Of a stretch of 64,000 nucleotides of DNA, positions 39,493 through 48,508 are shown piece by piece (within the stretch, counting starts at the first letter, position 1; every line of letters starts with the position of its first letter). The DNA lies in NCBI RefSeq assembly GCF_014836885.1, contig NZ_JACSPY010000003.1, positions 1-64,000 of the forward strand, given 5' to 3'. The translations under genes and the position numbers were made by a program. The notes beneath the pieces were generated by a model, which searched no databases, was not told the origin of the DNA, and was given only the letters and a program-made list of their open reading frames with translations. The stretch comes from Brevibacterium gallinarum. GTDB taxonomy: Bacteria; Actinomycetota; Actinomycetes; Actinomycetales; Brevibacteriaceae.

Positions 39493-40668
39493 TCAGCTCG
39501 ATTCCGAGCGGCGGAACTCATCACGCAGCGGCGTGAAGAACGGTTCCTTCGCCTCGGCGCAGCGGCTGGCCGAACGGTCATCGAGATGCTGTTCGGCCAG
39601 CCGCTTCTTCGTGCCCTCATAATCGGCACGCAGGGCGGCGTCGGTGCGCAGCCGCTGGGCGAAGTGCGCAGCGAACCGCGCCGACAGACTGCCGCGCGTG
39701 CGCACGTGCACATTCACCGGCTGGCCGGGATCGGCGTTGCGGTGGAAGCGCTTGGGCACGTGCCCGGCGTCGTCCCAATCGTCGAAAGCCTCCATATGAT
39801 GCTGCGGGTAGGCGGCGGCTGTCAGCGCCTGAGCTGCGGCATCCCAGTCGGCATCTGAGCGGGTGAGGACCTGGAGGTCGATGATGTCCTTGGCCAGCAG
39901 GCCCGGCACACTCGTCGAGCCGATGTGCTCAACCTCGGCATCGGGCAGGCCCGCCTCGGTCAGCGCGTGCGAGATGCGGCTGCTCAGCCGCCGCGCCGTC
40001 TGCCCATGCCGCTCCCCTGCCGGGACCAGCTCGACGCCGGAGCGCTCAGCTGTCCGGCCGGCGGCCAGATTGTCGGCAAAGGGCTGGATCCGCTTCTCGA
40101 ACATTGTGGTGAACGCAGCCCGTGCCGCTTCCGGTGTGCCGGAGTTGTCGATGACGACATCGCAGGCGGCGAGACGCTCGGCATCGCTGGCCTGCGCGCC
40201 GATCCGCTTCTGCGCATCGGCTGGGTCCATCCCACGGGAGTCGACCAGCCGTGTGAGCCGGACGTCAGCGGGAGTGTCGACGAGCACTGCGAGGTGGTAC
40301 AGCCGGGTCATGCTGTTCTCGACGAGCAGCGGCACGTCGTGGACGACGATGGAAGCATCAGCGTGCCGGTCGTAGTGTGCGCGGGTGCGTTCGGCGATCG
40401 CCGGGTGCATGATCGCATTGAGTCTGGCCGTCGACTGCGGGTCGGAGAAGGCGACGACGGCCAGCCCGCCGCGATTGAGCGTGCCATCGGGATGGAGGAT
40501 CTGCTCGCCGAACTCCGACACGAGTGATGCCAGGGCCGGCTCACCGGGCTCGACGATCTCGCGGGCGATCTCATCAGCGTCGATGACCGGGACGCCGCGT
40601 TCGCGGAACTGCTCGGCGATGGTCGACTTGCCGGCGCCGATGCCGCCTGTCAGTCCGATTCTCAGCAT
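39493..40668 (-). CDS. coaE: Dephospho-CoA kinase fused to a GrpB/UPF0157 domain
   Basis: Last step of CoA biosynthesis, phosphorylation of dephospho-CoA (391 aa). N-terminal kinase domain (1 to about 195): P-loop GGIGAGKST (8-16), DADEIAREIVEPG, and HDVPLLVEN lid region. C-terminal GrpB domain (about 205-385: VEHIGSTSVPGLLAKDIIDLQV), a nucleotidyltransferase-like fold. This fusion is known in actinobacteria, including mycobacteria, where the extra domain is reported to aid stability. ATG 40668 lies seven bases after a TAGAGT -10 box; a GGAG is also present. Confidence 0.94.
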   Translation of the reverse strand: MLRIGLTGGIGAGKSTIAEQFRERGVPVIDADEIAREIVEPGEPALASLVSEFGEQILHPDGTLNRGGLAVVAFSDPQSTARLNAIMHPAIAERTRAHYDRHADASIVVHDVPLLVENSMTRLYHLAVLVDTPADVRLTRLVDSRGMDPADAQKRIGAQASDAERLAACDVVIDNSGTPEAARAAFTTMFEKRIQPFADNLAAGRTAERSGVELVPAGERHGQTARRLSSRISHALTEAGLPDAEVEHIGSTSVPGLLAKDIIDLQVLTRSDADWDAAAQALTAAAYPQHHMEAFDDWDDAGHVPKRFHRNADPGQPVNVHVRTRGSLSARFAAHFAQRLRTDAALRADYEGTKKRLAEQHLDDRSASRCAEAKEPFFTPLRDEFRRSESS

Positions 40669-40675
40669 GCACTCC

Positions 40676-40681
40676 ACTCTA
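40676..40681 (-). promoter_or_regulatory. -10 box of coaE (leaderless)
   Basis: Minus-strand TAGAGT, 7-base spacer to the ATG. Confidence 0.45.
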
Positions 40682-40749
40682 CTCTGCACCGCCTGCGCCT
40701 CCTGTACCGTCTGTACCGCGACCGGGCTGTCAGGTGGGGCTGTCCGAGG

Positions 40750-42438
40750 TCAGCCGCTGCGCAGATCGATGAGGAACACGCCGTCGAGGTTCTGCACCGG
40801 GCTGCCGGCGCCTTCAGCGACGAAGGCCGCGATCTGGTCGGCGGGAAACGGCAGGTAGGCGACGTCCTGGCCGATGACGACGAAGTCGATGCCCTGGGCG
40901 CGCAGCGCCGCCACCGTTTCCGAGGCAGCCCGGGCCCGTTCTTCGGGAGCGCTGGGGATCGGCGCCCGCAGCCGTTCGTCGAGCGTGTCACGCTGGGCGC
41001 CGAAGACGATCGGGCTGGTGTCGGTCGAGCCGATGAAATAGCCGCCGGTCTCGCGGTAGTGCATGCCGGTCACGGCCTGCCACACCAGAGCCACGTCGGC
41101 ATCGGGCGCGGCCAGCGCGATGGGGCGCGGCATCGTCTTGACCACGCTGCCAGCCGGCAGATGCTCGGCATATCCGGAGTCGTAGAACTCCGGGATGGGC
41201 ACCTGGCGCGCCGACACCGGACCGGTGCTGATGGCGATGACGATGACCGCCGCTGTCACCTGGGTCAGGGCCAGCAGCCGGCTCTGCCGGCCGCGCTTGC
41301 GCTGCGCCTCGTGCACCCCGACAGCAAGCAGCACCGCGGCCGCAAGGGTCGGATAGACGGCCAGGCGCATCGGCAGCACATTGCCGAGCACCGGCAGCAC
41401 TTCGATGAGCCGATAAGGACCGACAGCCAGGATCTCGCGACCGGCGAAGAACCACGGCGAGCCGAGGGAGAGCATCCACATGACGAGCCCGGTGAGCGCG
41501 GTGATCTGCACGAGCGGGCCGAGACGCCGGTGCCTCCAGAGCAGCACAGTCGTCAGGATGGCGAAGACCACCCAGAAGAAGCCGAGGTAGGCTCCGACTT
41601 CTGCCGGATCGATCGCCTGGACGCGCGGCAGCGGGTCGGCATCAGGCCCGCCGAGCAGTGTGAACCGGCTGGGGAAGACGACGTCGAGCACGTCGTTGTT
41701 CCACACGCCGTGCGGGCGGATCGTCTGCTGCGGGGCGCCAGGCGCGGTGAGCATCGTGCGGAAGAGCGGCAGGCCGATGAGCAGGGCGGTCGCTGCAGCA
41801 GCCGCGCCACCTGTGAGGAGGCGTTTGAGTCCTGCGCGCCGCTGCACGGCATCGGAGCGCTGGGCGAGCACGACGGCGGCGACGGCGCAGAAGACGCTGC
41901 CGGCGATGGAGAGGCCGGCTGCCAGTTCGGAGCTGACGTAGAGCTGCCAGCCCAGCAGGCACCCGAGGCCGAGGCCGATGGCGAGTGCACGGCGCCGGCT
42001 GCGGGCGCGGGCGAGCCGGATGAGGCCGTAGACCACCAGCGGCGGAGTGATCGCGACGGCGAGGTTGAGATGGCCCGCCGATTGGGCCACGACATACGTG
42101 GAGAACCCGTAGGCGAAACCGCCGAGGAACGCCGGACCGCGCGTGGTGAACTGACGGATGAGCAGCGCCGCGGTCAGCGCGGAGGCAGGCGCGGCGAGCA
42201 TGATGGCGATGTTGTAGGCGACGACCGGACCGAGCAGCCACGTGATCGGCACCATCGGCAGGGCGATGCCGACAACCGAGGTGTTCCACGCGCCGTTGAC
42301 GCCCGCTGGGTGATTCATCAGCTGCGTGAACAGCAGCTTCGTCTTGCCTGAACCCTGCCCGAACCAACTGGCGACGACGTCGGCAGCGTGGGCGAACCAC
42401 CAGATGAACAGCGAAGGGTCGTCGTTGTGCGCGAACAC
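40750..42438 (-). CDS. Polytopic membrane protein, glycosyltransferase-C-like; 5' end probably frameshifted
   Basis: About ten hydrophobic segments and a soluble C-terminal domain (about 430-562 from GTG 42438). The opening FAHNDDPSLFIWWFAHAADVV with an Asp-Asp pair, and HPAGVNGAWNTSV, resemble actinobacterial lipid-linked sugar transferases (GT-C/YfhO-like). In-frame homology-like sequence continues upstream of GTG 42438 as a first membrane helix (LYTLFLLAWSCLIYW) but that frame has no ATG, GTG or TTG. An ATG at 42556 with AGGA upstream is in the neighbouring frame; removing one G from the run at 42511-42515 would join them. So the gene is either frameshifted or truncated. Lies after the rpsA terminator. 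Function uncertain. Confidence 0.7.
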   Translation of the reverse strand: MFAHNDDPSLFIWWFAHAADVVASWFGQGSGKTKLLFTQLMNHPAGVNGAWNTSVVGIALPMVPITWLLGPVVAYNIAIMLAAPASALTAALLIRQFTTRGPAFLGGFAYGFSTYVVAQSAGHLNLAVAITPPLVVYGLIRLARARSRRRALAIGLGLGCLLGWQLYVSSELAAGLSIAGSVFCAVAAVVLAQRSDAVQRRAGLKRLLTGGAAAAATALLIGLPLFRTMLTAPGAPQQTIRPHGVWNNDVLDVVFPSRFTLLGGPDADPLPRVQAIDPAEVGAYLGFFWVVFAILTTVLLWRHRRLGPLVQITALTGLVMWMLSLGSPWFFAGREILAVGPYRLIEVLPVLGNVLPMRLAVYPTLAAAVLLAVGVHEAQRKRGRQSRLLALTQVTAAVIVIAISTGPVSARQVPIPEFYDSGYAEHLPAGSVVKTMPRPIALAAPDADVALVWQAVTGMHYRETGGYFIGSTDTSPIVFGAQRDTLDERLRAPIPSAPEERARAASETVAALRAQGIDFVVIGQDVAYLPFPADQIAAFVAEGAGSPVQNLDGVFLIDLRSG

Positions 42439-42580
42439 CGACCCGCCGAGGTCGGTCAGCAGCTGCCAGTAGATGAGGCACGACCAGGCGAGCAGGAACA
42501 GAGTGTAGAGCCCCCAGTCCCTGGCCGGGCGGGTGAGCCGTGTGCGCTGCCCGCATCCCGTCCTGCGCTGCCAACGCCAA

Positions 42581-42614
42581 CGAGGGCGTCCGAACCGTGG
42601 TTCGGACGCCCTCG
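42581..42614 (-). terminator. Intrinsic terminator after rpsA
   Basis: 16-bp inverted repeat CGAGGGCGTCCGAACC (42581-42596) with complement at 42599-42614, 19 bp after the rpsA stop. Confidence 0.8.
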
Positions 42615-42632
42615 TGTCAGGCTGTGTGCCGG

Positions 42633-44105
42633 TCAGTTGCCTGCGAGCTTCTCGCGCAGTGCGGCGAGAGCCTCATCGCTGGCCAGCGTACCGGCGTCGG
42701 CCGGCTCGTCGGAGCTGTACGAAGCCTGCGACGGCACGTCGGCGGCTTCGGAGCCACCGGCCTCGGCGTCGGCAGCGATCGCCTTGGCGACCTGCTTCTT
42801 GTGCTCTTCCCAGCGAGCCTGGGCGGCGGCGTACTGCTGCTCCCACTCTTCGCGCTGAGCCTCGTAGCCCTCGAGCCATTCCTGGGTCTCGGGATCGAAG
42901 CCCTCGGGGTACTTGTAGTTGCCGTCCTCGTCGTACTCCTGGAGCATGCCGTACAGAGCCGGATCGTGGAACTCGGTGGCATCCGGGTCGACGCCCTCAT
43001 TGGCCTGCTTGAGCGACAGCGAGATGCGGCGGCGCTCCAGGTCGATGTCGATGACCTTGACGTAGATGGTCCCGTCGACCGAGACGACCTGCTCGGGCAG
43101 GTCGATGTGGCGCACGGCCAGCTCGGAGATGTGGACGAGGCCCTCGATGCCGTCTTCGACGCGCACGAATGCACCGAACGGGACGAGCTTGGTGACCTTG
43201 CCCGGCACGATCTGTCCGATGACGTGGGTGCGGGCGAAGTGCTGCCACGGGTCTTCCTGGGTGGCCTTGAGCGACAGGGACACGCGCTCGCGGTCCATGT
43301 CGACGTCGAGCACCTCGACGGTGACCTCGTCACCGACGGCGACGACCTCGCTCGGGTGGTCGATGTGCTTCCAGGACAGCTCGGAGACGTGGACGAGTCC
43401 GTCGACACCGCCGAGATCGACGAAGGCGCCGAAGTTGACGATCGAGGACACGACGCCCGGACGGACCTGGCCCTTCTGCAGGGTCTGCAGGAAGTCGTGG
43501 CGGACAGCGGACTGGGTCTCTTCGAGCCAGGCGCGGCGCGACAGGACGACGTTGTTGCGGTTCTTGTCCAGTTCGATGATCTTGGCCTCGACCTGCTGGC
43601 CGATGTACGGCGACAGGTCGCGGACGCGGCGCATCTCGACAAGCGACGCCGGCAGGAAGCCGCGCAGCCCGATGTCGACGATGAGACCGCCCTTGACAAC
43701 CTCGATGACGGTGCCGGTGACGACGCCTTCGTCTTCCTTGATCTTCTCGATGTCGCCCCACGCACGCTCGTACTGCGCACGCTTCTTCGACAGCATCAGG
43801 CGTCCGTCCTTGTCCTCCTTGGTGAGGACCAGGGCTTCGATCTCGTCTCCGACCTCGACGACCTCAGCCGGGTCGACATCATGCTTGATCGACAGTTCGC
43901 GCGAAAGGATGACGCCTTCCGTCTTGTATCCGATGTCGACCAGAACTTCGTCGCGGTCGACCTTGACGACGGTGCCTTCAACGATGTCTCCGTCGTTGAA
44001 GTACTTGATGGTCTCGTCGACTGCCGCGAGGAAATCGTCTGCAGATCCGATGTCGTTGACGGCGATCTGCTCGTTGGTCGCCGTTCCCGGCGTGGTGGTG
44101 GTCAT
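42633..44105 (-). CDS. rpsA: 30S ribosomal protein S1
   Basis: mRNA-binding ribosomal protein (490 aa) with four S1 RNA-binding domains (about 37-105, 125-190, 210-280, 297-367), recognisable as repeats such as VRPGVVSSIVNFGAFVDLGG and VPGKVTKLVPFGAFVRVEDG. The C-terminal 110 residues are acidic/Glu-rich and unstructured, as in other actinobacteria; four rather than six S1 repeats is the actinobacterial form. A GGAG lies 11 bases before the ATG, and the leader is long, so initiation may itself be structured or regulated. Confidence 0.96.
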   Translation of the reverse strand: MTTTTPGTATNEQIAVNDIGSADDFLAAVDETIKYFNDGDIVEGTVVKVDRDEVLVDIGYKTEGVILSRELSIKHDVDPAEVVEVGDEIEALVLTKEDKDGRLMLSKKRAQYERAWGDIEKIKEDEGVVTGTVIEVVKGGLIVDIGLRGFLPASLVEMRRVRDLSPYIGQQVEAKIIELDKNRNNVVLSRRAWLEETQSAVRHDFLQTLQKGQVRPGVVSSIVNFGAFVDLGGVDGLVHVSELSWKHIDHPSEVVAVGDEVTVEVLDVDMDRERVSLSLKATQEDPWQHFARTHVIGQIVPGKVTKLVPFGAFVRVEDGIEGLVHISELAVRHIDLPEQVVSVDGTIYVKVIDIDLERRRISLSLKQANEGVDPDATEFHDPALYGMLQEYDEDGNYKYPEGFDPETQEWLEGYEAQREEWEQQYAAAQARWEEHKKQVAKAIAADAEAGGSEAADVPSQASYSSDEPADAGTLASDEALAALREKLAGN

Positions 44106-44372
44106 AAAGGTTGAGACTCCGTAATGGACTTTTCACCGGCGCGGGCGCCAGTGTCTAGATGGACTGATGGACTTTGTGGAGTGCACGGCTGCAGTGAATG
44201 TGTCACGATGAGTGAGATCGGGAATACGGAAGATTTCCGACAGCGGCTGTTCTCGCCACGAGAACCGCACCCACACGCGCGCAGCGCATACGATAGCCAA
44301 TGTTAGCATCATCAATGCGGATGACGCACACGCGCGAGCAGATTTCACCTCCCACACCACTGGAGCCTTCCC
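44106..44372. promoter_or_regulatory. Divergent rpsA-methyltransferase intergenic region
   Basis: 267 bp without a gene. It contains TACGAT (44288-44293) as a plus-strand -10 candidate and the complementary TATCGT on the minus strand, plus a CACTGGCGC/GCGCCGGTG inverted repeat in the rpsA leader (about 44133-44152). AT content is higher than in the neighbouring genes. Confidence 0.4.
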
Positions 44373-45209
44373 ATGACGGACAGCGAGTACTCCCCCGAGA
44401 CCATCAGCGGCGGCTATCTCGCCATCGACGAAGAGGCGTCAGTCCGGGCGAATCGCAGCTATTGGGACCATTCGGCTGAGGAGTACCTCGCCGAACACGG
44501 CAGCTTCCTCGGTGCCGCTGAGTTCGTCTGGTGTCCGGAGGGAATTCACGAATCCGACATCCAGCTGCTCGGCGATGTCGCCCGCCGTCAGGTGCTCGAG
44601 GTCGGCTGCGGTGCCGGGCAGTGCTCTCGGTGGCTGGCTGAGCAGGGTGCGATCACCACCGGCGTCGACCTGTCCTCGGGCATGCTCGAGCAGGCGTCAC
44701 GGCTGCAGAAGGAGCATCCGCTCTCAGAGGCCGCCGTGCCCCCGACATTCCTGCAGGCTGATGCCCGGCAGCTGCCCTTCGCCTCGAACAGCTTCGACAT
44801 CGCCTTCTCCTCCTATGGCGCACTGCCCTTCGTCAAGGACGCAGAGGTGGTCCTCGCCGAGGTCGCCCGCGTGCTGCGTCCCGGCGGCCGCTGGGTCTTC
44901 TCCGTCACCCATCCGGTGCGCTGGATGTTCCCTGACGTGCCCGGTGAGACCGGGCTGACGGTCGAGTACTCGTATTTCGACCGCACCCCCTATGTCGAGG
45001 TCGACGGTTCCGGCGAGCCGGTCTACGCCGAGCACCATCGCACCTTCGGTGACTGGGTCACCCTTCTCGTCGATGCCGGCTTCCAGCTCACCGGCGTGAC
45101 CGAGCCCGAATGGCCCGAGCACAATGACACCGCCTGGGGCGGTTGGTCGCCGCTGCGCGGCGCGCTCATGCCCGGCACTGCGATCTTCTCGACCCGCCTG
45201 GGCGGCTGA
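44373..45209 (+). CDS. Class I SAM-dependent methyltransferase
   Basis: Soluble Rossmann-fold methyltransferase (278 aa). SAM motif I VLEVGCGAGQCSRWLAE (about 73-89), acidic residue GVDLS for ribose binding, LQADARQLPFASNSFDIAFSSYGALPF (motifs II-III). Substrate not identifiable; the family (Methyltransf_11) covers small molecules, quinones and tRNA. GGAG seven bases before ATG. It sits between rpsA and polA in many actinobacteria and converges on polA. Confidence 0.9.
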   Translation: MTDSEYSPETISGGYLAIDEEASVRANRSYWDHSAEEYLAEHGSFLGAAEFVWCPEGIHESDIQLLGDVARRQVLEVGCGAGQCSRWLAEQGAITTGVDLSSGMLEQASRLQKEHPLSEAAVPPTFLQADARQLPFASNSFDIAFSSYGALPFVKDAEVVLAEVARVLRPGGRWVFSVTHPVRWMFPDVPGETGLTVEYSYFDRTPYVEVDGSGEPVYAEHHRTFGDWVTLLVDAGFQLTGVTEPEWPEHNDTAWGGWSPLRGALMPGTAIFSTRLGG

Positions 45210-45245
45210 TCCCGCTGGCTGCTGGCCCGCCGCCGAGGCGGTGGC

Positions 45246-47924
45246 TCAGTGGGCGGCGTCCTGCCAGGACCGGCCGACACCGAGGTTGACGTCGAGCGGG
45301 ACTGACAGCTCAGCTGCCTGCCCCATCGTCGTGCGCAGCACCTCGCTGACGGCTTCGCGCTCACCATCGGCGAGTTCGACGATGATCTCGTCGTGGACCT
45401 GGAGCAGCATCCGGCTTTTGAGGTCCGAGGCGGCGAAGGCATCGCGCAGGTTGAGCATCGCGATCTTCATGATGTCGGCAGCCGAACCCTGGATCGGGGC
45501 GTTGAGGGCGGCCCGTTCGGCCATCTCCCGGATCTGCCGGTTCGAGCTGCCGAGCTCGGGCAGGTAGCGGCGCCGGCCGTACATCGTCTCGGTGTAGCCG
45601 CGCCCGCGGGCCTCGGCGACGATCTCGTCGAGGTAGTCCTTGACCGCGCCGAAGCGCTCGAAGTATCCCTCCATGAGCGCCCGGGCCTCCTCGACGGAGA
45701 TCCGCAGCTGACGCGAGAGCCCGAAGGCCGACAGCCCGTAGACGAGTCCGTAGGACATCGCCTTGACCTTCGCACGCATCTGCGCACTGACCTCGTCGAC
45801 ACCGACGCCGAACACCTTCGAGCCGACGTAGGAGTGCAGGTCCTCACCGGCATTGAACGCGGCGATGAGGCTCTCATCCCCGGACAGATGGGCCATGATC
45901 CGCATCTCGATCTGCGAATAGTCCGCGGAAATGAGGTCGGTGTACCCGGCATCGGCCTCGGAGACGAAGACATGCCGGATCCGCCGGCCGGCTCCGGTGC
46001 GCACCGGGATGTTCTGCAGGTTCGGATCGGTCGAGGACAGCCTGCCGGTCGCGGCGATGGTCTGCTGGTAGACGGTGTGGATGCGTCCGTCGTCGGCGAC
46101 CATCCGCTCAAGCCCGGCGACGGTCTGCTTGAGCTTGATGACATCGCGGTGGGCGAGCAGATGTTCGAGGAAGGGGTGTTCGCTCTTGATGTAGAGGTCG
46201 GCCAGCGCTTCGGCGTTCGTGGTGTAGCCGGTGCGGGTCTTGCGGGTCTTGGGCAGGTCGAGTTCCTCGAACAGCACCACCTGCAGCTGCTTGGGTGAGT
46301 TGAGATTCACCTCGTGGCCGATCGCCTCATACGCCTGCTGCGCGCACGTCTCGGCCTGCCGGGTGAATTCGTCGATGAGGGCGGAGAGCTCGCTGCGGTC
46401 GATGGCGATGCCGGTGTGCTCCATATCGGCGAGCACCTGTACCAGCGGCACTTCGATCTCGCGCAGCACCGCGGCCATGCCGGCGGCGTCGACCTCTCCG
46501 GTGAGCACCGGGGCGAGCCGAGCGATGGCGGCAGCGGCCTGGCCGAAGGCGGTGAGCCGTTCATTCCCGTCGTCGAGGTCGAGGGCGAGCTGCCCGTCAT
46601 CGGCGGGTTCTGTCAGCGAGATCCCGCAGTGCGTGCCGGCAAGCTCGGCGAGGTCGTAGGAGCGGGCGCCGGGCTCGAGGAGGTAGCCGGCGATCTCGGT
46701 GTCGATGGCCAGGCGCACATCGCGGTAGCCGGCATCGGCCAGTGCTTTGAGCTGGGTCTTCGCGCCGTGGAAGGCGAGACGCAGATGGGAGGTGAGGAAA
46801 CCGGCAAGCGCTTCGACGGCAGCGGGGTCGAGGGTCGTGAGGTCGACTGAGATCGCGCTGTCCTCGGTGGCCAGGCCGATGACGTCGACGCTGCCGGAGC
46901 CGAGCTCATAGGTGCCGTTCGTCGCCACGGCGACGAGCGCCTCGGCGTCGGTGCCCTCCAGCCATGTCACGAGCGCGGCACTGTCGGAGACCGTCACCTC
47001 GGGCAGGGAGCTTGCCGACGCCTCGGCGGGGGTCTCTTCTGGGCCGACGAGGGCGTCGAGGCGGGCGCCGAGCTGCCGGAACTCCAGCTGGTCGAACAGT
47101 TCGCTCACCGCCGGCCGGTCGACGCCGGTCCAGGTGACGTCCTCGACGCCGACGGGCAGCTCGAGGTCGTCGATGAGCTTGTTCAGCCGGTAGTTGCGCT
47201 CGACGTCGTCGAGGTGCTCGCGCAGATTGCCGCCGACCTTGCCGCCGATGTCCTCGGCGCTGTCGATGACACCGGGCAGGTCGCCGTATTTGACGAGCCA
47301 TTTCGCTGCGGTCTTCTCCCCCACCCCGGGCACGCCGGGCAGGTTGTCGGCCTTCTCGCCGACGAGGGCGGCCAGCCCGCGGTAGTTGGCCGGGCTGACG
47401 CCGTACTTCTCCTCGATCGCCGCAGGTGTCATGCGGCTGAGGTCGGAGACCCCGCGTTTGGGGTAGAGGATCGTCACACCGTCGCGGGCGAGCTGGAAGG
47501 AGTCCTTGTCACCGGTGATGACGTAGGTGTCGATGCCTTTCTGCTCCCCCTGCTGGGCAAGCGTGGCGAGCACATCGTCGGCTTCGTAGTTCTCCTTCGT
47601 CACCACCGCGATGTTCATCGCGGCGAGCACGTCCTTGATGATCTCGACCTGGCCGTGGAACTCCTCCGGTGTCTTCGCCCGCCCGGCCTTGTACTCGCTG
47701 TACTCGGCCAGCCGGAAGGTCTCGCGGCCGAGGTCGAAGGCCACCGCGATATGAGTCGGCGCCTCGTCGCGGCAGACGTTGAGCAGCATCGACACGAAGC
47801 CGAACACGGCGTTCGTCGACTGCCCGGTCGTCGTCGAGAAGTTCTCCACCGGCAGGGCGAAGAACGCCCGGTAGGCAAGGGAGTGTCCGTCGATGAGAAG
47901 GAGTTTCTGGCTGTGTTCGCTCAC
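45246..47924 (-). CDS. polA: DNA polymerase I
   Basis: Gap-filling and Okazaki-processing polymerase (892 aa). 5'-3' exonuclease/flap domain (1 to about 300: LLLIDGHSLAYRAFF, ENYEADDVLAT). The central 3'-5' exonuclease-like domain (about 320-500) lacks the DxE proofreading acids (the corresponding strand reads VAVATNGTYEL), so proofreading is expected to be absent, as in other actinobacterial PolA. Polymerase domain: motif A DYSQIEMRI (about 668), O-helix region MRAKVKAMSYGLVYG, motif C VHDEIIVE (about 841). GTG start six bases after a TAGGCT -10 box. Confidence 0.96.
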   Translation of the reverse strand: MSEHSQKLLLIDGHSLAYRAFFALPVENFSTTTGQSTNAVFGFVSMLLNVCRDEAPTHIAVAFDLGRETFRLAEYSEYKAGRAKTPEEFHGQVEIIKDVLAAMNIAVVTKENYEADDVLATLAQQGEQKGIDTYVITGDKDSFQLARDGVTILYPKRGVSDLSRMTPAAIEEKYGVSPANYRGLAALVGEKADNLPGVPGVGEKTAAKWLVKYGDLPGVIDSAEDIGGKVGGNLREHLDDVERNYRLNKLIDDLELPVGVEDVTWTGVDRPAVSELFDQLEFRQLGARLDALVGPEETPAEASASSLPEVTVSDSAALVTWLEGTDAEALVAVATNGTYELGSGSVDVIGLATEDSAISVDLTTLDPAAVEALAGFLTSHLRLAFHGAKTQLKALADAGYRDVRLAIDTEIAGYLLEPGARSYDLAELAGTHCGISLTEPADDGQLALDLDDGNERLTAFGQAAAAIARLAPVLTGEVDAAGMAAVLREIEVPLVQVLADMEHTGIAIDRSELSALIDEFTRQAETCAQQAYEAIGHEVNLNSPKQLQVVLFEELDLPKTRKTRTGYTTNAEALADLYIKSEHPFLEHLLAHRDVIKLKQTVAGLERMVADDGRIHTVYQQTIAATGRLSSTDPNLQNIPVRTGAGRRIRHVFVSEADAGYTDLISADYSQIEMRIMAHLSGDESLIAAFNAGEDLHSYVGSKVFGVGVDEVSAQMRAKVKAMSYGLVYGLSAFGLSRQLRISVEEARALMEGYFERFGAVKDYLDEIVAEARGRGYTETMYGRRRYLPELGSSNRQIREMAERAALNAPIQGSAADIMKIAMLNLRDAFAASDLKSRMLLQVHDEIIVELADGEREAVSEVLRTTMGQAAELSVPLDVNLGVGRSWQDAAH

Positions 47925-47930
47925 CCTGCA

Positions 47931-47936
47931 AGCCTA
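47931..47936 (-). promoter_or_regulatory. -10 box of polA (leaderless)
   Basis: Minus-strand TAGGCT, 6-base spacer to GTG 47924. Confidence 0.5.
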
Positions 47937-47964
47937 GCGCGCCCGGCACGGCCCCGGCATCCCG

Positions 47965-47970
47965 TAGAGT
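47965..47970 (+). promoter_or_regulatory. -10 box of the thioesterase gene (leaderless)
   Basis: TAGAGT, 6-base spacer to ATG 47977. It is divergent from the polA promoter, with both -10 boxes inside 40 bp. Confidence 0.5.
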
Positions 47971-47976
47971 GCGGAC

Positions 47977-48429
47977 ATGACCGAAAACGAACTTCTCCCC
48001 CTGACGACGGACACCCCGGACGAGGTGCGGGCCCAGCTGGTGGCCGGAAACGCTGAGCGCAGCGCCGGAACCCTGCTGGAGCGGGTCGGCATCGTCGTCG
48101 ACGATGTCGCCTACGAGCGTGCGACCGCGTCGATTCCGGTGGCGGGCAACACGCAGCCCTTCGGGCTGTTCCACGGCGGGGCGCATGTCGTCATCGCCGA
48201 ATCGCTGGCTTCCCTGCACGCGTACTTCATCTCCGGGCGGCCGGTCGTCGGCGTCGACCTCAATGCGACCCATGTCCGTGCGGCCAAGGACGGGCATGTG
48301 CATGCGACGGCGACGCTGAATCATCACGGCCGCACGATGATCAACCATGAGGTGCGAATGACCGATGATGAGGGCCGGCTGCTCTCCATCGTGCGGATCA
48401 CGAACATGGTGCTCGGCGCCAAGCGCTGA
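47977..48429 (+). CDS. Hotdog-fold PaaI/4HBT-type thioesterase
   Basis: Small acyl-CoA thioesterase-like protein (150 aa). The PaaI-type signature NTQPFGLFHGGAHVVIAES (about 55-73), with the HGG loop and downstream Glu, and the long strand VVGVDLNATHVRAAKDGHVHATA match the hotdog family. Acyl substrate unknown. Located between polA and the ANTAR regulator, its usual actinobacterial neighbours. Confidence 0.88.
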   Translation: MTENELLPLTTDTPDEVRAQLVAGNAERSAGTLLERVGIVVDDVAYERATASIPVAGNTQPFGLFHGGAHVVIAESLASLHAYFISGRPVVGVDLNATHVRAAKDGHVHATATLNHHGRTMINHEVRMTDDEGRLLSIVRITNMVLGAKR

Positions 48430-48460
48430 GAGGCGCCGAGCACTGAGTCCGGGCATGACT

Positions 48461-48493
48461 CGGCCCCTGCCGCAGCGTGGCGGTCAGGGGCCG
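48461..48493. terminator. Terminator between thioesterase and ANTAR regulator genes
   Basis: CGGCCCCTG pairs with CAGGGGCCG, with an inner CCGC/GCGG extension, in the 79-bp gap between convergent genes. Confidence 0.7.
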
Positions 48494-48508
48494 ATGAGGG
48501 TGCGTGGG

